26,891 nt of DNA, taken from an uncultured Candidatus Melainabacteria bacterium (GTDB lineage Bacteria > Cyanobacteriota > Vampirovibrionia > Gastranaerophilales > Gastranaerophilaceae). Below are positions 7,209 through 14,589 of this stretch, piece after piece. Each line of letters begins with the position of its first letter. The stretch's first letter is position 1. Made by a program: the position numbers and the translations under genes. The notes below the pieces were generated by a model. The model did no database searches. It saw only the letters and a program-made list of their open reading frames with translations, and was not told where the DNA came from. Where the stretch lies: NCBI GenBank assembly GCA_934700335.1, contig CAKUXM010000018.1, positions 1-26,891 of the forward strand, read 5' to 3'.

Positions 7209-8668
7209 TATGAATTAAAAGTCTTTCTTGCTTCTTCTCTATCATCAAAATGTATTGTCTTATCAGCTAAAATTTGATAATCCTCATGACCTTTACCAGC
7301 AAGTACAATTACATCTTTTTCAGTTGAAATACTTTTTGATAATCTAATAGCTTTACCTCTATCAGGCTCTACATAAACTCTTTCAGGGTTCATTGATTTT
7401 AAACCTGCAACGATATCAGAAATAATTTGATTTGGATTTTCTGAACGAGGATTATCACTTGTGATAATAACCTTATCTGCAAATTTTTCAGCAATAGCAC
7501 CCATTTTAGGACGTTTAGTAGTGTCTCTATCACCACCACAACCAAATAGGCAAATTAATTTTGAACCTTCTGGAGTAATTTCTCTAGCAGCCTTTAAAAC
7601 ATTCTCCAAGCCGTCTGGAGTGTGTGCGTAATCAACGATTACAAGTGGAGTTTTATGAACAATTTCAAATCTACCGGCAACATTTTGAACCTTATTCAAT
7701 GTATCAATTGAAACATCATAAGGAATACCATAAGCAACTGCAACAGCCAAAGCACATAAAGTGTTATAAACACTAAAAGCACCGTTCAAATTCAAGTCTA
7801 ATTTGTATTCACCGTCTTTTGTTGTAACATCAAATTTAGCACCGTGTATTGAATATTCAATATTTGAAGCCTTTAAATCAGCATCTTTTTTGATACCGTA
7901 AGTGATAATCTTAACACCTTTTGGAACAACTGCTCTGAATTTTTCATAATATTCATCATCAGCGTTCAAAACAGCATAACAACCTTCTTTCAAGCCTCTA
8001 AACAAAATAGCTTTTGCTTCAAAATAATTTTCCATCAAAATATGATAATCTAAGTGGTCTTGAGTCAAATTTGTTATAACAGCGCATTTGTAATCAATCC
8101 CACCAACTCTGTTTTGGTCAAGAGCATGTGAACTTACTTCCATACAAACATTATTAATACCTTTTTCATCAAAAGTTCTCAACAATTTTTGAAGTTCAGG
8201 TGCTTGTGGAGTCGTATGTTTTGCATCATGATAAGTATCTTCTGATGAAAATTTATGACCTAAAGTTCCAATCAAACCACATTTTTGATTATTATTTTCA
8301 AAAATCCTTTGCACTAAATGTGATACTGTAGTTTTACCGTTTGTACCAGTAATACCAACAATATTCAAATCTTTTGAAGGATATTCATAAAAACTAGCTG
8401 CAAAATCTGCAATTTGATGTCTTGTAGATTTTACAATAATTTGAGGCAAGTTTGTGTTCAATTCTTCTTCACAAACAAATGCTACAGCACCGTTTTCTTC
8501 AGCCATTTTAAAATATTTATGACCATCTGTATATTCACCTCTTAAACAAACAAAAATATCACCTTTTTGAGTTGTTTTTGAATTGTATGAAATGCCAGTA
8601 ATTTCTACGTTTTTGTAATTTATAATATCAGTATATTCAACATTTTTTATTAATTCATCTAATTTCAT
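7208..8668 (-). CDS. murE: UDP-N-acetylmuramoyl-tripeptide synthetase MurE (meso-DAP type)
   Basis: This 486-residue Mur ligase adds the third residue of the peptidoglycan stem peptide. Its three domains are visible: a UDP-binding N-terminus, a central ATPase with GTNGKTT (108-114) and the ligase signature HTTPQAPEL, and a C-terminal domain with YAHTPDGLE and SDNPRSENP near residue 400. The DNPR motif marks enzymes that use meso-diaminopimelate rather than lysine, consistent with a diderm. It follows ftsI by 12 bases and overlaps nagA by one base, so it is co-transcribed. murF, mraY and murD do not follow, so the dcw cluster is split at this point. Confidence 0.95.
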   Translation of the reverse strand: MKLDELIKNVEYTDIINYKNVEITGISYNSKTTQKGDIFVCLRGEYTDGHKYFKMAEENGAVAFVCEEELNTNLPQIIVKSTRHQIADFAASFYEYPSKDLNIVGITGTNGKTTVSHLVQRIFENNNQKCGLIGTLGHKFSSEDTYHDAKHTTPQAPELQKLLRTFDEKGINNVCMEVSSHALDQNRVGGIDYKCAVITNLTQDHLDYHILMENYFEAKAILFRGLKEGCYAVLNADDEYYEKFRAVVPKGVKIITYGIKKDADLKASNIEYSIHGAKFDVTTKDGEYKLDLNLNGAFSVYNTLCALAVAVAYGIPYDVSIDTLNKVQNVAGRFEIVHKTPLVIVDYAHTPDGLENVLKAAREITPEGSKLICLFGCGGDRDTTKRPKMGAIAEKFADKVIITSDNPRSENPNQIISDIVAGLKSMNPERVYVEPDRGKAIRLSKSISTEKDVIVLAGKGHEDYQILADKTIHFDDREEARKTFNS

Positions 8669-8680
8669 CTTCTTCTCCGC

Positions 8681-10387
8681 TTATTTTTTGTCTGGTGTTA
8701 AGTTTAATATATGAACAAGTTGTGTTGCAATTTCCTTAAACACAGGAACTGCAACTGTACTACCCCAGATTTCATAACCTTGAGCAGAGTCAATCATTAC
8801 ATATATCAAAATTTCTGGATCACTCGCCGGTAAATAACCAATTGCAGAAGTGTACAATTTGTTTGTATATCCAGAACCATTTTCTTTTGGTTTTCTTGAT
8901 GTACCTGTTTTCGCAGCTACATTGTATTTATCCATTTTTATTTTAGATTTACCGTTGTTTATACTATTAACTAAAACCTCAGTAACAGCATTTGCGTGTT
9001 CCTTTGTCATAACTTGTGTACGTTTAATTTTTTGTTCTGCCTCCGCATCAGAATATTTGATAACGTGAGGAGTAACTCTTACACCGTCATTTGCAATAGC
9101 AGCAATTGCTGATGCCATTTGAATTGCTGTAACAGAAGCTCCGTAACCATAACCCATTGAAGCATGGTCAGATACGTCCCATTTATGAGGTTTTTTAATC
9201 AAACCAACTGATTCACCAGGAAGGTCAATACCTGTTCTTGAACCAAAACCAAATTTTCTTAATTGGTTGTAAAATTCAGTAGAAGTCATTGTTTGTGCAA
9301 CCCTTACAGAACCTACGTTACTTGAATGTTCAAACAAGTATTCCAAACTAATCATACCCGGATTTGGACGTTTTCTGTAATCGTAGTTTTCAATATCCCA
9401 CCAACCAACTTTGATTTTACCTGTATCGTTGATTTTTGAGTATTTATTGATTTTACCTAACTCCATTGCAGATGCTACTGTTAAAATTTTAAAAGTAGAT
9501 CCTGGAGGAAAAATATCTGTAATAGCCCAGTTTTTCAACTGAGAATAATTAGCCTTTTTGAAATTATTAGGGTCATAATATGGGTATGCTGCATAACCTA
9601 AGATTTCACCATTTCTAGGATTCATAACAACAACAAAACCTCTGAAAGCTTTAAACTTAGAAATTGCTTTATACAATTCTTGTTCGCAAACGTGTTGAAC
9701 TGCTGTATCAATTGTAAGAGTAACGTTTTCACCCTTTAATGGTGCTGTCATTAATAATGGGTCTGTCGCAAAATTATAGATAATATCACCGTTTGGAGTT
9801 TTTTCTACAGATGTTTTTTTATCAACTTTTTCTAATTTATCTTTTGCAGTATGCTCAACTCCTGCTGCAATTTCAGCATCAAAATTGTAATAACCCAAAA
9901 CGTGAGAGGCTAAAGAACCTTGTGGATAAATTCTGATATTTTTCTTATCCATAGGAATTTCTCTTAAATGCAATTCTGCAATTTTATCTCTTGTTTCTCT
10001 ATCTGCACCTTTTTTCAACAATACAAATGGGGAATCTTTTTTAATCATCTTCAAAAGAGTAGAATATGGAATATGCAAAATAGGAGAAAGCATTTGAGCC
10101 AATTCTTCCGGTGAATGGTCTTCCATATCAGCTTTTCTCAAGAAAATATCAAATAAAACTTTATCTGTTGCAAGTTTTATACCGTTTCTATCGTAAATAT
10201 CCCCACGCAAAACAAAGGTATTTGCCATTCTTTGACGTTTAGCTTTGATACGATAATGTTTTAAATCTAAAACCTGCAAACAAAACAAATGGATAATCAA
10301 GGCAATGGCAAATATGGCAAACCCAACTTGCCAACAACCTAGCCTTCTATCAAGCATTTTAAATTGTTTTTCTTTTCTTTTATCCAT
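8681..10387 (-). CDS. ftsI: Division transpeptidase FtsI (class B penicillin-binding protein)
   Basis: This 568-residue class B PBP has a short cytoplasmic tail, one membrane anchor (about residues 19-40), a dimerisation domain starting RGDIYDRNG (61-69) and a transpeptidase domain. The catalytic motifs are intact: STFK (297-300, nucleophile Ser297), SSN (355-357) and KTG (493-495). It cross-links septal peptidoglycan with FtsW. There are no PASTA repeats, unlike many Firmicutes homologues. Position between the FtsL-like gene and murE is the classical dcw order and separates it from the elongation enzyme PBP2. A 115-base gap with a small hairpin and an extended -10 precedes it, so it may also have its own promoter. 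Confidence 0.93.
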   Translation of the reverse strand: MDKRKEKQFKMLDRRLGCWQVGFAIFAIALIIHLFCLQVLDLKHYRIKAKRQRMANTFVLRGDIYDRNGIKLATDKVLFDIFLRKADMEDHSPEELAQMLSPILHIPYSTLLKMIKKDSPFVLLKKGADRETRDKIAELHLREIPMDKKNIRIYPQGSLASHVLGYYNFDAEIAAGVEHTAKDKLEKVDKKTSVEKTPNGDIIYNFATDPLLMTAPLKGENVTLTIDTAVQHVCEQELYKAISKFKAFRGFVVVMNPRNGEILGYAAYPYYDPNNFKKANYSQLKNWAITDIFPPGSTFKILTVASAMELGKINKYSKINDTGKIKVGWWDIENYDYRKRPNPGMISLEYLFEHSSNVGSVRVAQTMTSTEFYNQLRKFGFGSRTGIDLPGESVGLIKKPHKWDVSDHASMGYGYGASVTAIQMASAIAAIANDGVRVTPHVIKYSDAEAEQKIKRTQVMTKEHANAVTEVLVNSINNGKSKIKMDKYNVAAKTGTSRKPKENGSGYTNKLYTSAIGYLPASDPEILIYVMIDSAQGYEIWGSTVAVPVFKEIATQLVHILNLTPDKK

Positions 10388-10406
10388 CTCAACCCATTTT
10401 TACTTA

Positions 10407-10415
10407 ATTTTACCA
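10407..10415 (-). promoter_or_regulatory. Possible extended -10 promoter for ftsI
   Basis: TGGTAAAAT on the minus strand matches the extended -10 pattern (TGnTATAAT with one mismatch). It lies 19 bases before the ftsI ATG, giving a leader of about a dozen bases. No convincing -35 is present. Confidence 0.3.
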
Positions 10416-10454
10416 CTAAAAATGCAGTTTGAGAAATTATTAACAAATATGAAT

Positions 10455-10472
10455 AAGCCTTCACTAAGGCTT
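10455..10472. other. Small perfect hairpin between the FtsL-like gene and ftsI
   Basis: AAGCCTT-CACT-AAGGCTT forms a 7-bp stem with a 4-base loop in the 115-base gap. On the minus strand it is followed by ATTCATATTTG, not a clean U-run, so it would be a weak terminator or an RNA processing or attenuation element rather than a full stop. Confidence 0.45.
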
Positions 10473-10502
10473 TTAAAAGAATTTACCTATTCTCAAAAAT
10501 AA

Positions 10503-10982
10503 TTAATATCCGATTGAATATGAAAATAATTTGTCATTATTGATTTTTTTATCAACAATGTTAACAGTATTAACTTCTGGAACTTCAAGAACTTGTTTTG
10601 CCCTAGTTAAAGTTTTATTTTTTTGCATTGTCATATCAACATTGTTGAAAGATTTCAATTTATCAAGTTTGTATTGTAATTCAGAATTTTCATCATTTAA
10701 AGCAACAATTTGTTTGCTCATTTTATTCATTTTCATTTCATTAACACTAACAAAGTAGTAGCTAAACATTGAAACAACAATGAAGATACCTAAAATTACA
10801 CATAAAGTTGTATTAATTTTTCTAATATACATTTCTTTCTCTGATAATTCTTTAGGAAAGTAACCTTCAATAACTTGAGTTTGTTGTTGAAGACTTTCGA
10901 TTTCGTCAAGATAATTATACTCTAGATTTTCTTTAACAAAATCATTCGTATGTTGCATATTATTATTTAATTGTTGTAACAA
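10503..10982 (-). CDS. FtsL-like bitopic division protein
   Basis: This 159-residue protein has a polar cytoplasmic N-terminus of about 57 residues, one membrane helix (about 58-80, TTLCVILGIFIVVSMFSYYF) and a periplasmic coiled coil (MNKMSKQIVALNDENSELQYKLDKL). A polar tail follows. That topology, and the place between rsmH and ftsI, are those of FtsL, which with FtsB and FtsQ recruits and activates FtsWI. FtsL is too divergent for a motif-based proof. The cytoplasmic tail is longer than usual. The start is a TTG at 10982: AGGGA lies 7 bases upstream, whereas the first ATG, eight codons on, has no ribosome binding site. The gene begins 14 bases after rsmH. Confidence 0.65.
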   Translation of the reverse strand: MLQQLNNNMQHTNDFVKENLEYNYLDEIESLQQQTQVIEGYFPKELSEKEMYIRKINTTLCVILGIFIVVSMFSYYFVSVNEMKMNKMSKQIVALNDENSELQYKLDKLKSFNNVDMTMQKNKTLTRAKQVLEVPEVNTVNIVDKKINNDKLFSYSIGY

Positions 10983-10996
10983 AATTTTATCCCTAA

Positions 10997-11932
10997 TTAC
11001 TTTTTAATATATTTTGCAATTCTAAGTTTTGCACTTCTCGAAGGCGGGTTTTCATCTAATTCTTTTTCACTTGCTATAATTGGTTTTTTAACCAATAGGG
11101 TTAGCAGAGGTCCTCCACATTTACAGATAGGTTCAGATATATCACATCTGCAAGATTTTGAATATTGTTTAAATGTTTCTTTTACTATTCTGTCTTCTAA
11201 CGAATGGAAACTTATTACTGATATTATAGCACCCTCACCTAATAAATCAAATAAATTATTTAAAGTTTCTTTTACGTTTTTTAACTCATTATTTACTTCA
11301 ATTCTAATAGCCTGAAATACTCTAGTAGCAGGGTGTATACGACTCTTTGTGTAAGGTAGGGCATGACGTATAATTTCTGCTAATTCAGTAGTTGTTTCTA
11401 TAGATTTTTCGGCTCTTTTTTCTACAATTCTATGGGCAACTTTTCTTGAAAATCTTTCTTCTCCATATTCAAAGAAAATTTTGGCTAAATCGCTCTCACT
11501 GTATGAATTTACAACTTCATAAGCCGAAAAATCAGCATCTTTATTAAATCTCATATCTAATGGAGCTTCTTTTGTAAAAGAAAAACCTCGTTCTTTTTTC
11601 GTTAATTGATGGTATGAAGCGCCCAAATCAAAAAGAATTCCGCCTGTTATTTTTTCATAACCTAAGTCGTGTAAAACTTTCTTAACATTTGTATAAGAGT
11701 CTTTCACTATTGTTAAGTTTTTGTAATCTTTTAATCTTCCTTTGGCAAAATTTATCGCATCGTCATCAATGTCAAACGAAATCAAATGACTATTTGGAGT
11801 CATTCGTTTAAGAATTTCTTCGCTATGACCACCTCCGCCTAAAGTTGCATCAACAAATAGAGCATCTTTTGAAAAATCAAAATACTCTACTGCTTCGTTT
11901 TTCATTACTGTATAATGTGTAAATTCTTCCAT
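10997..11932 (-). CDS. rsmH: 16S rRNA (cytosine-1402-N4)-methyltransferase RsmH
   Basis: This 311-residue class I methyltransferase (formerly MraW) N4-methylates C1402 in the ribosomal P site. The SAM-binding loop VDATLGGGGHSEEIL sits near 28-42. The family signatures FDLGASYHQL, RGFSF, PLDMRF, ATRVFQAIRIEVN and SFHSLEDRIVK follow in order. The C-terminus has a Cys cluster (CRCDISEPICKC) and ends in SRSAKLRIAK. It opens the dcw-type cluster here, followed by the FtsL-like gene, ftsI and murE. mraZ, its usual upstream neighbour, is absent. No ribosome binding site precedes the ATG; an extended -10 box lies six bases before it, suggesting a leaderless transcript. Confidence 0.96.
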   Translation of the reverse strand: MEEFTHYTVMKNEAVEYFDFSKDALFVDATLGGGGHSEEILKRMTPNSHLISFDIDDDAINFAKGRLKDYKNLTIVKDSYTNVKKVLHDLGYEKITGGILFDLGASYHQLTKKERGFSFTKEAPLDMRFNKDADFSAYEVVNSYSESDLAKIFFEYGEERFSRKVAHRIVEKRAEKSIETTTELAEIIRHALPYTKSRIHPATRVFQAIRIEVNNELKNVKETLNNLFDLLGEGAIISVISFHSLEDRIVKETFKQYSKSCRCDISEPICKCGGPLLTLLVKKPIIASEKELDENPPSRSAKLRIAKYIKK

Positions 11933-11938
11933 AAGAAA

Positions 11939-11947
11939 ATTTTAACA
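11939..11947 (-). promoter_or_regulatory. Extended -10 promoter, leaderless rsmH
   Basis: TGTTAAAAT (TGnTAAAAT) ends six bases (TTTCTT) before the rsmH ATG. A transcript starting the usual seven bases after the -10 would begin at the A of the ATG. There is no Shine-Dalgarno sequence, which agrees with leaderless translation. No clear -35 was found. Confidence 0.5.
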
Positions 11948-12009
11948 CAAAATCTCTGCCCAAATTTATTTTTGGTCAGAATAAAATTTTTACCGTTTTG
12001 ATTTAATGT

Positions 12010-12105
12010 CTAGTTTTTTGCAGATAATTCTTCCCAGATGCTAGGAATAATTACACATGCAGAGTAAACAATAAATCCTAAAACGATTAAAGTAATGGGT
12101 AACAT
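12010..12105 (-). CDS. 31-residue membrane microprotein upstream of rsmH
   Basis: ATG at 12105-12103 to TAG at 12012-12010 encodes 31 residues. It starts MLPITLIVLGFIVYSACVII and ends in a short amphipathic or charged tail (PSIWEELSAKN). Residues 3-20 form a strongly hydrophobic stretch, long enough for one membrane helix, and a Trp-Glu-Glu tail follows. AGGAG lies 8 bases before the ATG, the best-spaced ribosome binding site in this part of the window. The gene is on the same strand as rsmH, which starts about 80 bases downstream, and it occupies the place where mraZ normally stands. I do not recognise the family. It could be an unannotated small division or envelope protein, or a leader peptide. 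Confidence that it is translated is moderate. Confidence 0.5.
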   Translation of the reverse strand: MLPITLIVLGFIVYSACVIIPSIWEELSAKN

Positions 12106-12157
12106 GTATGGCGCTCCTGTACATTTTCGGTGTACACTATATAAGTTCCACATGTAA

Positions 12158-12186
12158 TTGCATTTATAACGTGTTTAATATACAAT
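12158..12186 (+). promoter_or_regulatory. Promoter of the zinc-ribbon gene
   Basis: TTGCAT (12158-12163), a 17-base spacer and TACAAT (12181-12186) make a good sigma-70 type promoter. The ATG follows the -10 by 9 bases, so the leader would be only 0-3 bases. No ribosome binding site is present. The 8-bp palindrome GTGTACAC (12130-12137) lies upstream between this promoter and the divergent microprotein gene. Confidence 0.55.
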
Positions 12187-12195
12187 TAAACCACT

Positions 12196-12516
12196 ATGGA
12201 CAAGGATTTCAGCCTATTATTTAAAGATTTATGTTGCTCAAGATGTAAGGAAGATTTTGACGAAAATTCTGTTGAAATTATTCGTGAAGAACCTCAGCTT
12301 TTGGTTATAAAATTAACGTGCCAACACTGCGGGAAAGATTTTGGGTATTCGTTTTTAGGTTTGAATAATTTAAAAGTTGAAAAAAGAGAAGATTTGATTT
12401 TAGAGAAAAACAACAGACCAAACATTTCATCAGATGATGTAATTGATGCACACATCTTTATCAAAAACCTTGATGAAACATGGCAAAAATATTTGCCAAA
12501 AATTGAAGAGGGATAA
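12196..12516 (+). CDS. Small zinc-ribbon protein of unknown function
   Basis: This 106-residue protein has two Cys pairs, CSRC near 15-18 and CQHC near 42-45, about 25 residues apart. That spacing suits one zinc ribbon. The second half is mixed charged helix (NISSDDVIDAHIFIKNLDETWQKYL) with no membrane segment or signal. The pattern resembles small cytoplasmic zinc-ribbon proteins, but I cannot assign a family or partner. It is transcribed away from the rsmH side from its own, apparently leaderless, promoter. A hairpin follows the stop codon, so it is likely monocistronic. Confidence 0.7.
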   Translation: MDKDFSLLFKDLCCSRCKEDFDENSVEIIREEPQLLVIKLTCQHCGKDFGYSFLGLNNLKVEKREDLILEKNNRPNISSDDVIDAHIFIKNLDETWQKYLPKIEEG

Positions 12517-12527
12517 AATGTCAGAAT

Positions 12528-12551
12528 TTTGACCAACTATAATTGGTCAAA
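12528..12551 (+). terminator. Hairpin after the zinc-ribbon gene
   Basis: TTTGACCAA-CTATAA-TTGGTCAAA is a perfect 9-bp stem with a 6-base loop, starting 12 bases after the stop codon. It is followed by ATAATGAG, not a T-run, so it may protect or end the transcript weakly. It could also be the outer edge of the repeat element that starts next to it. Confidence 0.4.
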
Positions 12552-12556
12552 TAATG

Positions 12557-12889
12557 AGTGAATAGTGAATAGGCGCGAGTGAGCAGAGGGTAGAATTGTC
12601 ATTCCGTGCTCGACACGGAATCTGAGGTTGGTAAATAGATAATGCAGATGTAGGGTGGGAATCTGAATATGTCGTTGCATTAAAAAAATAAACGTTTTTC
12701 TTTCCCACAAATTATGACGGTGGGAAAAATTCACTATATCCTTTGTAAATTCAAAGTTTATATTAAATTCCCACCCTACTTTTCTGAGGTTTGTAAATAC
12801 ATAATGCGGTCATTGGTCAGATTCTGAACCAAGTTCAGCATGACAATATGGGTATCCCTCTACTCACTACTCACTCTAATCTATTCACT
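12557..12889. repeat. Composite palindromic repeat element with terminal inverted repeats (MITE/REP-like)
   Basis: This 333-base stretch without a gene is built almost wholly of repeats. Its ends are imperfect inverted repeats of 46-50 bases: AGTGAATAG ... AGAGGG ... ATTGTCAT reading inwards from 12557, and the same pattern from 12889. Inside are ATTCCGTG-CTCGA-CACGGAAT (12601-12621) and CTGAAC-CAA-GTTCAG (824-838 of the 12 kb block). A 13-bp inverted pair GTAGGGTGGGAAT/ATTCCCACCCTAC lies at 12650-12662 and 12767-12779, with a nested pair TTTCCCAC/GTGGGAAA at 12701-12708 and 12720-12727. Two 25-base direct copies (12621-12645, 12783-12807) match at 23 positions. There is no transposase. The right arm overlaps the first bases of the neighbouring stop codon (12888-12890). 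Confidence 0.75.
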
Positions 12890-14246
12890 AATTCTTAGCT
12901 TCTTCTTCTGTATGTTCTTCTACTTGGAAAGGTTCTCTAACTACAACCAACAATTTTGTAATTCTTACGCCGTCAACTTCTTTAACAGTAAGAGTAAGAT
13001 TTTTCCATTCGATAGAGTCATTAACTTGTGCGATTCGACCCAAGACTTTCAAAACGACACCGCCGATTGTATCAACGTCTTCTTCTTCAAACAATTCTTC
13101 GTCTATGTCAAAGAATTCTGCCATTTCGTCAAGTCTAACCATTGCATTTGCAAGGTAAATATTTTCATCTATTTTTTTAATATCTAATTCTTCTTCTTCA
13201 TCAAATTCATCTTGAACTTCGCCGAAGATTTCTTCAAATACGTCTTCAAGCGTAATCAAACCAGCTGTACCACCAAATTCATCAACAACAATCGCTATTT
13301 GAGCTTGTTGCTTTTTAAATTCAATAATAATATTATCCATTGTGATTGTTTCTGGAACGCAAAGGATTGGTCTCAAAAGGTTCTCAATCTTAAAGTCATC
13401 ATCATTTACATTACATGCGTAAATATCTTTAACATGCAAAAATCCTACAATATCATCAATGTCATCACCATAAATTGGATATCGTGTATATTGATTTTCA
13501 ACAGTAAACTTTTTCAATTCGTCAAAAGTAATATTTTTTGGTAAACAAACCAAATCTGTTCTTGGAATCATAACCTGCTTTGCCGTTAAATCCGAAAATT
13601 TAAAAGCATTATGTAGAATATCTTTTTCTGTTTCGTTAAGTACACCTTCTTTAAAACTTGCATCGACAAGCATATCAAGTTCTTCTGTAGAGTGAGCGAA
13701 AGATTCTTTTGGTCTTTCAATTTTCATCAACTTCAATACAAAATTACAAAATCCATTTAATAAAGCTACAAACGGATTAAAAATTACAGCAATCAAATGA
13801 GTAGGTTTTGCAATAAACAAAGCTGTTTCGTCTGTATACTGCAAAGCAATCAATTTTGGGACTTGTTCACCCAATGAAACATGCAAGAAGGTAACAAGTA
13901 CGAACGAAATAATTGAAGATACAGTATGTAAAGCAACAATTTGTGAACCATGAGGAATTATGCTAAACATAGATTGTATAATTGATACAATTGTAGCTTC
14001 GCCAACCCAACCAATTGCGATACTTGCGATTGTTACACCGAATTGAGCAACGCCCACAACTCTGTCTATATCTGAAATTTGTTTAAGAACTAAATCTGCT
14101 GTTTTATTGCCTTGCTTAGCCAATTCTTCCATTCTTGTTTTTCTTACCTTAACAAGTGAAAATTCAACAGCTACAAAAAAAGCATTTGTAAATAGCAAAA
14201 ATGCGATTATAAAAAACTTAAACAGGGTACTGACTATACCGTCCAT
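12888..14246 (-). CDS. CNNM/CorC (HlyC) family membrane protein with CBS pair
   Basis: This 452-residue protein has an N-terminal DUF21 (CNNM) transmembrane domain with about four hydrophobic segments in residues 1-180 (FFVAVEFSLVKVRKTRMEEL is the family signature). A linker leads to two CBS domains (VMIPRTDL ... TRYPIYGDDIDDIVGFLHVKD and the second with IAIVVDEFGGTAGLITLEDVFEEIFGE). The C-terminal CorC/HlyC transporter-associated domain ends in REPF. Homologues affect magnesium, cobalt or sodium movement, and the older name haemolysin C is misleading. Transported ion is not decidable here. The acidic tract DEFDEEEELD after the CBS pair is typical. The gene is divergent from rqcP across 92 bases and ends inside the right arm of the repeat element. 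Confidence 0.9.
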   Translation of the reverse strand: MDGIVSTLFKFFIIAFLLFTNAFFVAVEFSLVKVRKTRMEELAKQGNKTADLVLKQISDIDRVVGVAQFGVTIASIAIGWVGEATIVSIIQSMFSIIPHGSQIVALHTVSSIISFVLVTFLHVSLGEQVPKLIALQYTDETALFIAKPTHLIAVIFNPFVALLNGFCNFVLKLMKIERPKESFAHSTEELDMLVDASFKEGVLNETEKDILHNAFKFSDLTAKQVMIPRTDLVCLPKNITFDELKKFTVENQYTRYPIYGDDIDDIVGFLHVKDIYACNVNDDDFKIENLLRPILCVPETITMDNIIIEFKKQQAQIAIVVDEFGGTAGLITLEDVFEEIFGEVQDEFDEEEELDIKKIDENIYLANAMVRLDEMAEFFDIDEELFEEEDVDTIGGVVLKVLGRIAQVNDSIEWKNLTLTVKEVDGVRITKLLVVVREPFQVEEHTEEEAKN

Positions 14247-14281
14247 TAATTATTTATTCCTTTTCTCTTAATAATTTTATA

Positions 14282-14290
14282 TGTTATAAT
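14282..14290 (+). promoter_or_regulatory. Extended -10 promoter of rqcP
   Basis: TGTTATAAT is a perfect extended -10 (TGnTATAAT) 48 bases before the rqcP start. It predicts a leader of roughly 40 bases. The -35 region (TTTCTC) is poor, as often with extended -10 promoters. The same stretch read on the other strand contains TATAAA, which could serve the divergent CNNM gene. Confidence 0.55.
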
Positions 14291-14338
14291 AACATTACAA
14301 AAAAATCAATCATATGTATATATTAAAAGGGAAAAATT

Positions 14339-14587
14339 TTGAGATTAGATAAATTTTTAAAGGTTTCAAGACTAATAAAGAGAAGAACTGTAGCGAATGA
14401 AATATCTGATACAGGAAGAGTTTACGTAAACGGCAACATCGCAAAGCCTGCTAAAACATTAAAAGTCGGTGATATTATTAAAATCGAATACGCAAACAAA
14501 AATGTTGTCGTAAAGGTTTTAACAATTCCAACAGGAAACGTTAGTATTCAACAAGCAAGCGAACTTTACGAAATTATTGAAGAATAA
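14339..14587 (+). CDS. rqcP: S4-domain ribosome quality-control protein RqcP (YabO)
   Basis: This 82-residue protein begins MRLDKFLKVSRLIKRRTVAN and continues with GRVYVNGNIAKPAKTLKVGD, a full S4 RNA-binding domain. The length and opening match RqcP/YabO of Gram-positives and the related Hsp15 group. RqcP acts with RqcH on obstructed 50S subunits, where it helps add alanine tails to stalled chains. The start is TTG at 14339, supported by AAAGGG about 7 bases upstream and by the family N-terminus. The gene has its own extended -10 promoter and converges on queE with only two bases between the stop codons and no terminator between them. Confidence 0.88.
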   Translation: MRLDKFLKVSRLIKRRTVANEISDTGRVYVNGNIAKPAKTLKVGDIIKIEYANKNVVVKVLTIPTGNVSIQQASELYEIIEE

Positions 14588-14589
14588 AA

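Noticed and set aside
12537..12887. Open frames in the composite repeat (65 and 115 codons)
   Set aside because: They run through palindromes and inverted repeats or antisense to the CNNM gene, with no ribosome binding site and no domain-like sequence.
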